Assembly: GCA_900548185.1 (NCBI GenBank) | Contig: URJJ01000014.1 | Coordinates: forward strand, 1-50,214 | Source of the DNA: an uncultured Opitutales bacterium | Lineage (GTDB): Bacteria; Verrucomicrobiota; Verrucomicrobiia; Opitutales; Intestinicryptomonadaceae | Direction of reading: 5' to 3' | DNA length: 50,214 nt | Shown: positions 17,093-23,744 of the stretch, piece after piece | Layout of the letters: every line of letters starts with the position of its first letter | How positions within the stretch are numbered: position 1 is the first letter of the stretch | The notes under the pieces: generated by a model | Databases searched by the model: none | What the model was told of the DNA's origin: nothing | Seen by the model: the letters and a program-made list of their open reading frames with translations, nothing else | Position numbers and translations under genes: made by a program

Positions 17093-18292
17093 ATGGAAAT
17101 GGAATATCTGAAAGAGGGCTTCAGGTGGTACGGCAAACGCGACCACGTGCCCCTGTCGTACATCCGCCAGTCCGGCGCGACCGACGTATTCACATCGCTG
17201 CATGAAATCCCCTACGGCGAGGTCTGGACTCCCGAAGCTGTGGCGGCGCACAAAAAGACCGTGGAGGACGCCGGGCTGGAGTGGTCTGTCGTGGAATCCC
17301 TGCCCGTGCACGAGGACATAAAGACGCAGGCAAAGGGCTGGGAGAGGCTTGTGGAAAACTACAAGGTTTCGCTCAACAGCCTCGCAAAATGCGGCGTGAA
17401 GGTCGTGATATACAACTTCATGCCGGTGCTCGACTGGATAAGGACGGACCTGAAGTTCGCCCTGCCCGACGGCTCGCGCTGCCTGCGCTTCGACTCCGCC
17501 CAGTTTGCGGCCTTCGACATGTTCGTGCTGAAGCGCCCCGGGGCGGAGGAAAACTACGCGGATGAGACCAGGGAGAAGGCGGAAAGGTTCTTCGCTTCGC
17601 TCACCCCCGAGCGAGTGGCTGAATTTGAAGCCTCGATAATGGACGTGTTCCCGGGGTGCAAGATGGGTCTGCGCGCCGGCGACCTCAGAAGGATGCTCGC
17701 CGCATACGAGGGCATAGACGCTGCAAAGCTCAAGAAAAACCTCGCCGACTTCCTCCGCGAAGTGACGCCCGTGGCCGCCGCAAACGGCCAGAAGATGGCC
17801 ATCCACCCTGACGACCCGCCATTCGACGTGCTGGGGCTGCCCAGAATAGCAAGCAGGCTCGAAGATTTCGCCGACATAACCTCGTCGTGCGACAATTCCG
17901 CAAACGGCATCGCCTTCTGCACCGGCTCCCTGAGCGCCGGCCGCCAGAACGACATACCCAAAATGATAGACGCCCTGCGCGACAAGATTTTCGTCACCCA
18001 CCTGCGCTCCACAAAGATAGAGCCGGACGGCTCGTTCTATGAGGCGGGCCACCTCGAAGGCGGGGTGCCGATGCCGCAGGTCGTCGAAAAGCTGATGGAA
18101 ATCCAGGCGGAGCGCGTCGCTTCCGGCGACGTCCCGCTGGTATTCCGCCCGGACCACGGCAGGGACATGGCAGACGACCTTGAAAAGCGCTACCCCGACA
18201 ATCCCGGCTACAACTTCATCGGACGCATGAAGGGCCTTGCCGAAATCCGCGGGCTGATGCGGGGCATAATGTTCGCCAAAAAAGGACGCTAG
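17093..18292 (+). CDS. uxuA: Mannonate dehydratase
   Basis: UxuA dehydrates D-mannonate to 2-keto-3-deoxygluconate, the substrate of kdgK. The 399-residue protein matches the enterobacterial enzyme closely: FRWYGKRDHVPLSYIRQSGA near the N-terminus, HEIPYGEVW, ESLPVHEDIK, YNFMPVLDWIRTDL, the metal-binding AIHPDDPPFDVLGLPRI, CTGSLSAGRQND, FVTHLRST and FRPDHGRDM. It is the last gene of the plus-strand hexuronate unit, followed 31 bases later by a strong terminator. Family, length and context agree. Confidence 0.96.
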   Translation: MEMEYLKEGFRWYGKRDHVPLSYIRQSGATDVFTSLHEIPYGEVWTPEAVAAHKKTVEDAGLEWSVVESLPVHEDIKTQAKGWERLVENYKVSLNSLAKCGVKVVIYNFMPVLDWIRTDLKFALPDGSRCLRFDSAQFAAFDMFVLKRPGAEENYADETREKAERFFASLTPERVAEFEASIMDVFPGCKMGLRAGDLRRMLAAYEGIDAAKLKKNLADFLREVTPVAAANGQKMAIHPDDPPFDVLGLPRIASRLEDFADITSSCDNSANGIAFCTGSLSAGRQNDIPKMIDALRDKIFVTHLRSTKIEPDGSFYEAGHLEGGVPMPQVVEKLMEIQAERVASGDVPLVFRPDHGRDMADDLEKRYPDNPGYNFIGRMKGLAEIRGLMRGIMFAKKGR

Positions 18293-18323
18293 AAAATATC
18301 CTTGAAATCCGGCCTTTTAAAGA

Positions 18324-18348
18324 GCCGCCGCCTCCCGGCGGCTTTTTT
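18324..18348 (+). terminator. Terminator of the hexuronate operon
   Basis: A seven-base-pair stem GCCGCCG/CGGCGGC (18324-18330 and 18336-18342, five-base loop) is followed by six T residues, 31 bases after the uxuA stop. Confidence 0.92.
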
Positions 18349-18412
18349 ATTGAAATGCCCCCGCCTTTCATATTCCCCCCGCCAAAAAAACCTAAACCTT
18401 TGCAATAAACGC

Positions 18413-19270
18413 ATGAATTTAAAAAGAATCATCACCCTGTTCGCCTCCGCAACAATCCTCCACGCCCACGCATTCGCAGGCTCGGCATTCCTCGCAGGAA
18501 TAACCGAAGGCGACGCGCGCTACGACGTAAAAAAGCTCTTCAACGGCCAGGACGACGACCTCTGCTGGGCATTTTCAGCATCAAATGCCATAAAGTACTG
18601 GCAGGACACAAAGGCGTCCTGCGGAATCGAAATCCCCGCAGGAACCCCGGCGGGCGCGCCGTCCGGCCAATACTCGTCGGATATTGCGCAAACCTTTGTC
18701 GACAACTGGACAAACGGCGGAGGGGACGAGCAGAACGCCTTCACGTGGTGGATGAGCGGCGAAATCGCCCAGCCCCTCGACCCCGAGGAAGCGGCGCTCA
18801 AGCCCGGCTCCTCCGGCGGGGCATACTGGGCCGGCACGCCGTACGCAGGCCCGGTTGACGACATCGCGGAAGAAATCAGCCTGGACGGCATGGAAAGCGG
18901 CTTCCTAAAGACCGTCCTCGACGACTCCATCGCAAACGGCTTCGCCCTGACATGCGGCATATACGCCGACTGGGGGGCGCACGCCTTGTCCCTTTGGGGC
19001 TACGAATTCGACGACGACCTCGGCGCCATAACCGGGCTTTGGATATGCGATTCCGACAACGAATACCTCGGAAACTTCCTGGTGGACCTGTCCTGGAACG
19101 ACGCCATGAACCGCTGGGACCTCGGCAACTCCGCATCCGGCTCGGATTACAGCGGCTGGCATCTGGAGGATATTACGGCCCTGGAGGCGGTCATCCCGGA
19201 GCCCGCGCACATCGCGCTTCTTCTTTCGCTTTTTGCAGCCGCAGTGTCCGCCGCATGGCGGAGGCAGTAG
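18413..19270 (+). CDS. Secreted IdeS/Mac-like cysteine peptidase with PEP-CTERM anchor
   Basis: This 285-residue protein has three parts. Residues 1-22 are a signal peptide (LFASATILHAHAFA). Residues 38-260 resemble the IdeS/Mac papain-like endopeptidases: DVKKLFNGQDDDLCWAFSAS places a nucleophile at Cys51, WGAHALSLWGYEFDD a His at 190, and WICDSDNE an Asp at 213 or 215, in the Cys-His-Asp order and spacing of that family. Residues 261-285 read VIPEPAHIALL, then a hydrophobic helix and terminal RRQ, a PEP-CTERM sorting signal processed by exosortase. Known IdeS enzymes cleave host IgG, but homologues outside streptococci have untested substrates. The ATG at 18413 gives the signal peptide. The gene stands alone between terminators. 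Confidence 0.75.
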   Translation: MNLKRIITLFASATILHAHAFAGSAFLAGITEGDARYDVKKLFNGQDDDLCWAFSASNAIKYWQDTKASCGIEIPAGTPAGAPSGQYSSDIAQTFVDNWTNGGGDEQNAFTWWMSGEIAQPLDPEEAALKPGSSGGAYWAGTPYAGPVDDIAEEISLDGMESGFLKTVLDDSIANGFALTCGIYADWGAHALSLWGYEFDDDLGAITGLWICDSDNEYLGNFLVDLSWNDAMNRWDLGNSASGSDYSGWHLEDITALEAVIPEPAHIALLLSLFAAAVSAAWRRQ

Positions 19271-19287
19271 CGCCCCTGCCGCTGCGG

Positions 19288-19320
19288 GCCGCCCCCGGAA
19301 GCCGGGGGCGGCTCATTTGT
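19288..19320 (+). terminator. Terminator-like hairpin after the PEP-CTERM peptidase gene
   Basis: An eleven-base-pair GC stem (19288-19298 with 19302-19312, three-base loop) is followed by TCATTTGTCTTT, a loose U-rich tract. It lies 17 bases beyond the stop codon. Confidence 0.7.
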
Positions 19321-19362
19321 CTTTACAAAAGGCCGGGCGTCTGCGATTGTCTGCCAAGATTT

Positions 19363-20259
19363 ATGACAAAGGAAGAATTCAAAAAAATCTTTGAGGAAAA
19401 GCGCCAGAGGGTGGAGGAAGCCATCGAAAAATACCTCCCCTCCGGGGATACGCGCCCCGCGACGGTGCACCAGGCCATGCGATACAGCATGAAAGTCGGC
19501 GGCAAGCGCCTGAGGCCGATACTGCTTCTGGCCTCCTACGAGCTGCTGCCCTCCTCGCTGGACCCGATGCCCGCGTGCGTCGCGATAGAGTGCATGCACA
19601 CCTACTCCCTCATACACGACGACCTCCCCTGCATGGACAACTCCGACCTGCGCCGGGGAATGCCCACCTGCCACAAGCAGTTCGACGAGGCCATGGCGCT
19701 GCTTGCAGGCGACGCCCTGCTCACCTACTCCCTCTGGTTCCTCGCGGAATCCTACAAGGATTCGCCCGCAGTTGCGGCAAACCTAGTGCGGGACCTCGGC
19801 GAGGCCGGAGGCTCGACCAGGATGATAGGCGGGCAGGTCGAGGACGTGCTGGGCGAGCGCGGCGGCGGAATGACGCCCGAAAAGCTCAACTTCATACACG
19901 AAAACAAGACCGCAGCCCTCATAACCGCCGCAATAACGATGGGCATACGCCTGGCCGACTCCTCCGACGGGGAAAAGTTCGCCCTCGCCCGCGAAATCGG
20001 CTACAACGTCGGCATGGCCTTCCAGGTGATAGACGACATCCTCGACGCCACCTCCGACGAGGCCACGATGGGCAAAACCGTCCGGCTCGACGCGGCCGAC
20101 GGCAAGCTCACCTACGTCAACCTGCACGGCATAGAAGGCTCGCGCAAAATCGCAGCCGACTTCAGCGCAAAGGCCATAGAAGCCTGCAAGAAGCTTACAG
20201 GCTCGGACGAAAGCTTCCTCAAGGAACTGATTTTATACATGCAAAACCGCATAAGCTAG
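19363..20259 (+). CDS. ispA: Farnesyl diphosphate synthase-type polyprenyl synthetase
   Basis: This 298-residue trans-prenyltransferase condenses isopentenyl diphosphate with allylic diphosphates, supplying precursors for undecaprenyl phosphate and quinones. It has VGGKRLRPILLL (residues 45-56), the first aspartate-rich motif in LIHDDLPCMDNSDLRRG (DD at 86-87), GDALLTYSLWFL and the second motif FQVIDDILDATSDEA. A Tyr lies five residues before the first motif, as in E. coli IspA, which favours a C15 product, but a C20 product is possible. The frame is open far upstream through the previous gene; the ATG at 19363 gives the family start. FabV follows after 13 bases. Confidence 0.9.
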   Translation: MTKEEFKKIFEEKRQRVEEAIEKYLPSGDTRPATVHQAMRYSMKVGGKRLRPILLLASYELLPSSLDPMPACVAIECMHTYSLIHDDLPCMDNSDLRRGMPTCHKQFDEAMALLAGDALLTYSLWFLAESYKDSPAVAANLVRDLGEAGGSTRMIGGQVEDVLGERGGGMTPEKLNFIHENKTAALITAAITMGIRLADSSDGEKFALAREIGYNVGMAFQVIDDILDATSDEATMGKTVRLDAADGKLTYVNLHGIEGSRKIAADFSAKAIEACKKLTGSDESFLKELILYMQNRIS

Positions 20260-20272
20260 AAGGATTCCAAAA

Positions 20273-21466
20273 ATGGTGGTTGAACCCAAGGTAAAGGGTT
20301 TTTTGTGCATCACCTCCCATCCGAAGGGGTGCGCGAAAAACGTTGACGAACAGATAGAATACGTGAAGTCGAAAGGGGCCATAAAGGACGGCTGCAAATG
20401 CGCGCTCGTCATCGGCTCCTCGACAGGCTACGGCCTTGCAAGCCGCATAACGGCGGCATTCGGCTGCGGCGCGGACACAATCGGCGTATTCTTCGAGCGC
20501 CCCGCAGACGCCGCCCGAGGGCGGCCCGCCAGCGCGGGTTGGTACAACACGGCGCAGTTTGCAAAGAGGGCCCGCGAGGCCGGCCTCTACGCCGCCAACA
20601 TTAACGGCGACGCCTTCTCCGACGAAGTGAAGGCCAGGACAGTCGAGGCTATAAGAAAAAGCCCCTCCGGCAAGGTGGACCTCATCGTCTATTCCCTCGC
20701 GGCCCCCCGCCGCACCGACCCGAAGACGGGCGAGACATACAAGAGCGTCCTCAAGGCGGTTGGCGAGCCCGCGCGCAACAAGTCGCTTGACACCGACAAG
20801 GGCGAAATCTGCGAGGCCGAAGTCCCCGTGGCCGACCAGAAGGAAATCGCAGACACTGTGAAGGTCATGGGCGGCGAGGACTGGGAAATGTGGGTGAACC
20901 TCCTCGAAAGAGAGGGCCTTATCGCGGAAGGCTGCACGTCGCTTTCCTACACCTACATAGGCCCCAGGCTGACCTACCCCATTTACAGGGACGGCACCAT
21001 CGGACAGGCAAAAAAAGACCTCGAAAAGGCCGCAGACAGGATAGACACCGTTTTGAAGCTCAGCCGAGGCAAGGCCTTCGTATCGGCCAACAAGGCCCTG
21101 GTCACCCAGGCCAGCTCCGCCATCCCCGTAGTCCCGCTGTACGTCTCCATACTCTACAAGGTCATGAAGCAAAAGGGAATCCACGAGGGGTGCATTGAGC
21201 AGATAAGGCGCCTCTTTGCCACGCAGCTTTACAACGGCCAGTGCCTCAACTACGACGACCGAGGGCTCGTGCGAATCGACGACCTGGAAATGCGCGAGGA
21301 CGTGCAGAAGGCGGTGTTTGACATCTGGCCCAGGGTGGAGACCTCGAACCTGCGCAAACTCACGGATTTCGACGGCTACAAGGCCGAATTCATGAAGCTC
21401 TTCGGCTTCGGGGTGGACGGAGTGGACTATTCAGAGGACGTCGATATAGACGTCCCGCTGGACTAG
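20273..21466 (+). CDS. fabV: Trans-2-enoyl-ACP/CoA reductase
   Basis: FabV performs the NADH-dependent last step of fatty-acid elongation and is naturally insensitive to triclosan. The 397-residue length is typical. Recognisable features are the N-terminal KVKGFLCITSHPKGC, the Rossmann motif VIGSSTGYGLASRITAAFG, the SAGWYNT segment, VDLIVYSLAAPRR, and the extended active site with TYIGPRLTYPIYRDGTIG and a downstream Lys in AKKDLE. The C-terminal LTDFDGYKAEFMKLFGF is also characteristic. It is probably co-transcribed with ispA (13-base gap), grouping two lipid-precursor enzymes, and ends at a terminator. Confidence 0.95.
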   Translation: MVVEPKVKGFLCITSHPKGCAKNVDEQIEYVKSKGAIKDGCKCALVIGSSTGYGLASRITAAFGCGADTIGVFFERPADAARGRPASAGWYNTAQFAKRAREAGLYAANINGDAFSDEVKARTVEAIRKSPSGKVDLIVYSLAAPRRTDPKTGETYKSVLKAVGEPARNKSLDTDKGEICEAEVPVADQKEIADTVKVMGGEDWEMWVNLLEREGLIAEGCTSLSYTYIGPRLTYPIYRDGTIGQAKKDLEKAADRIDTVLKLSRGKAFVSANKALVTQASSAIPVVPLYVSILYKVMKQKGIHEGCIEQIRRLFATQLYNGQCLNYDDRGLVRIDDLEMREDVQKAVFDIWPRVETSNLRKLTDFDGYKAEFMKLFGFGVDGVDYSEDVDIDVPLD

Positions 21467-21490
21467 TTTGAAAGAGAGCCTTCCAATGTG

Positions 21491-21520
21491 CGCCCGCAGC
21501 ATTACGCCTGCGGGCGTTTT
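21491..21520 (+). terminator. Terminator of the ispA-fabV unit
   Basis: A nine-base-pair stem CGCCCGCAG/CTGCGGGCG (21491-21499 and 21508-21516) is followed by four T residues, 24 bases after the fabV stop. Confidence 0.8.
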
Positions 21521-21657
21521 GCATTCCCCACATTGTGCGGCCCCGCCGGGGAGCCTGAGATTGCCGTGCTGCAAAAAACTCAAGTCGCCACATCAAATAT
21601 CAATAACAAACAACAACTTAAAAAACCCTGCCATTTTCCCGGCGCTCAAAAATTGCC

Positions 21658-21685
21658 TTGACGCGCCACCTGCCCGCGCTAGATT
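21658..21685 (+). promoter_or_regulatory. Candidate sigma-70 promoter for the ilvE-paaI-elbB-lptA run
   Basis: TTGACG (21658-21663) and TAGATT (21680-21685) are separated by 16 bases in an AT-rich stretch, giving a leader of about 50 bases before the ilvE ATG at 21742. Confidence 0.45.
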
Positions 21686-21741
21686 TTTATTTTAAAACAA
21701 AAGCCAATAGCGCCAATTTTACGCAAAACAAAGATAAGAAA

Positions 21742-22608
21742 ATGAAAATATTCATAAACGGAAAATATTACGAAAAAGAAGACGCCAAGATTTCGGTTTT
21801 CGACCACGGTTTTCTCTACGGGGACGGCATATTTGAAGGAATCCGCCTTTACTCCGGCAACGTGTTCAAGCTCGACAGGCACATAGACCGCCTGTTCCGC
21901 TCCGCCAAGGCCATAATGCTGGACATTCCCTACTCCAAGCAGGAAATGATTGACGCAGTATGCGAAACCTGCCGCCAAAACGGACTTTCCGACGCCTACA
22001 TACGCCTCGTGGTCTCCCGCGGCGCCGGCGCCCTCGGCCTCTCGCCGCGCTCGTGCTCGAACCCGCAGGTTGTCATAATCGCAGACCAGATACAGCTCTA
22101 CTCAGACGAGCTTTACAAAAACGGCCTCAAGGCAATAACCGTCCCCACGCGCCGCAACTCGTCCGCAGCCCTGCCCCCGATGGTAAAGAGCCTCAACTAC
22201 CTGAATAACATCCTCGCAAAGATTGAGGCCCAGAACCTCGGATTCCAGGAATGCCTGCTTCTCAACAACGAAGGCTACGTCGCCGAATGCAGCGGGGACA
22301 ACGTTTTCATCGTCTTTGAAGGCAAGGTTTACACCCCGCCGACGGCATGCGGCTCGCTCAGCGGCATGACGCGTGAAACTGCGATAGAGCTTGCGCGCGA
22401 ACTCGGATACGAGCTCGTTGAAAAGCCCCTGACCCGCTACGACATCTGGACTGCCGACGAATGCTTCCTGACGGGCACCGCAGCGAAGCTCATCCCCCTC
22501 GTCGAACTCGACTCCCGCTCCATAGGCGACGGGAAGCCGGGCCCCGTCACAAAGGCCCTGCTTGACGCCTTCAACAAGGTCGTCACGGTAAAGGGCGTGA
22601 AAATATAA
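21742..22608 (+). CDS. ilvE: Branched-chain amino acid aminotransferase (class IV)
   Basis: This 288-residue fold-type IV PLP enzyme transfers amino groups between branched-chain amino acids and their keto acids. Motifs are the N-terminal SVFDHGFLYGDGIFEGIR (residues 18-35), the PLP-binding Lys149 in MVKSLNYLNNILAK, the phosphate-binding ECSGDNVFIV, GSLSGMTRETAIELA, and ADECFLTGTAAKLIPL near the C-terminus. D-amino-acid aminotransferase and aminodeoxychorismate lyase share the fold; the KSLNYLNN and FEGIR signatures favour IlvE. The ATG at 21742 follows an A-rich leader with no Shine-Dalgarno. It overlaps the thioesterase gene by TAATG. Confidence 0.88.
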   Translation: MKIFINGKYYEKEDAKISVFDHGFLYGDGIFEGIRLYSGNVFKLDRHIDRLFRSAKAIMLDIPYSKQEMIDAVCETCRQNGLSDAYIRLVVSRGAGALGLSPRSCSNPQVVIIADQIQLYSDELYKNGLKAITVPTRRNSSAALPPMVKSLNYLNNILAKIEAQNLGFQECLLLNNEGYVAECSGDNVFIVFEGKVYTPPTACGSLSGMTRETAIELARELGYELVEKPLTRYDIWTADECFLTGTAAKLIPLVELDSRSIGDGKPGPVTKALLDAFNKVVTVKGVKI

Positions 22609-22988
22609 TGCCGGAGCCGCTGAACGACAGGTTTGCGCGCGCGAACGGCTTTGAGGCGCTCGAAAGGGGCGACGGATTCTCAAAAGTCCGCGCAGTCCCC
22701 GGGGAATCCGCCCTGAACGGGGCGGACATCGTCCACGGCGGCTACCTGTTTTCCCTGGCCGACTACGCCTTCGCCCTGGCGTCCAACACGGACGACCGGC
22801 TTGCGCTGAGCGCGTCGGCTTCGATAAACTACATAGCCCCCTGCCCCGCCGGACGCCCGGTTTTCGCCTCGGCAAAAATCGTGGCCGGAGCCGGGCGCGG
22901 GGCTGTTTTCGACATTACAATAGGCGACGGCGAGGGACACGTCTATGCGGTTTTCCAGGCGCGGGCCTCATACAGGCAAAGGCAATAG
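22608..22988 (+). CDS. PaaI-type hotdog-fold thioesterase
   Basis: This 126-residue protein is a single hotdog domain of the PaaI/YbgC-like acyl-CoA thioesterase group. The segment VHGGYLFSLADYAFALASN (about residues 42-60) has the HGG motif and catalytic Asp on the long helix, and SASINYIAPCPAGRPV is the following strand pair. It probably hydrolyses an acyl- or aryl-CoA ester in the cytoplasm, with substrate unknown. Its start overlaps the ilvE stop by one base, so translation is coupled; a link to branched-chain acyl-CoA turnover is plausible but unproven. Confidence 0.85.
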   Translation: MPEPLNDRFARANGFEALERGDGFSKVRAVPGESALNGADIVHGGYLFSLADYAFALASNTDDRLALSASASINYIAPCPAGRPVFASAKIVAGAGRGAVFDITIGDGEGHVYAVFQARASYRQRQ

Positions 22989-23021
22989 AAGCGCCTCCGG
23001 CGAGATGAAAGGCAGCCAGAT

Positions 23022-23744
23022 ATGATTTTAAAAAGCTTTTTCAAATTTTTCGGGTTTGCCCGCATGGGCATAACCTCCCGGGACGGGGCAGCCCCCAAGC
23101 GGGCCGCCATAGTCCTTTCGGGATGCGGCGTGTACGACGGCACGGAAATCACGGAGGCTGTGTGCGCAGTCCTTGCGGCGGAGCGCGCCGGGGCCGTCCC
23201 GGTGTTTTTCGCGCCCGACACCGCCCAGGCGGAAACGGTCGACCATTCGACGGGCAAAACCGCCCCCGAAAAGCGCGGCGTGCTCGCAGAATCGGCGAGG
23301 ATAGCGCGCGGAAACATCGCCCCGCTTTCGGAATTCAGGCCGGAAAACTTCGACGCGCTTATATTTCCCGGCGGCTTCGGCGCGGCAAAGAACCTTTCCA
23401 CCTTCGCTTCGGAAGGCGCCGGATGCTCCGTGCTGGCAGACGTCGAAAAGGCGGTGCTTGGAATGTTTGAAGCGGGCAAGCCTGTCGGGTTCATATGCAT
23501 ATCCCCCGCGTCGGTCGCAGCCAGGGTCCTCGGGAAGTTCGGGGTTGAGCTGACCGTGGGCGGTGAAGGCGACGCGGCGGCGGCCGTGGAAGCCTGCGGG
23601 GCAAAGCACGTCGTGTGCGCGCCGGAGTCGTATGTAAAGGATACGGGGCGCGAGGTCTATTCCACCCCGGCCTACATGTCGGCAAATTCCGCCCTGCAAG
23701 TCGAGGCCGGGATTTCAAAGATGATAGGGGCGATGCTAAAGTGA
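23022..23744 (+). CDS. elbB: ElbB/ES1-type glyoxalase (DJ-1/PfpI superfamily)
   Basis: This 240-residue protein belongs to the ElbB (SCRP-27A, ES1) branch of the DJ-1/PfpI superfamily, for which weak glyoxalase III activity and a link to isoprenoid synthesis have been reported in E. coli. Signatures are AAIVLSGCGVYDGTEITEAV (residues 28-47), HSTGKTAPEKRGVLAESARIARG, ALIFPGGFGAAKNLSTFA and VGFICISPA, with the Cys at the nucleophile elbow. The first 20 residues are hydrophobic and basic and not typical of the family; MGITSRDG (residue 15) is an alternative start. It ends in a GTGA overlap with the LptA-like gene. Confidence 0.85.
   Translation: MILKSFFKFFGFARMGITSRDGAAPKRAAIVLSGCGVYDGTEITEAVCAVLAAERAGAVPVFFAPDTAQAETVDHSTGKTAPEKRGVLAESARIARGNIAPLSEFRPENFDALIFPGGFGAAKNLSTFASEGAGCSVLADVEKAVLGMFEAGKPVGFICISPASVAARVLGKFGVELTVGGEGDAAAAVEACGAKHVVCAPESYVKDTGREVYSTPAYMSANSALQVEAGISKMIGAMLK

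Noticed and set aside
18952..19362. Long in-frame extension upstream of ispA
   Set aside because: It overlaps the PEP-CTERM peptidase gene and a terminator hairpin and has no prenyl-synthase features; the ATG at 19363 matches the family start.
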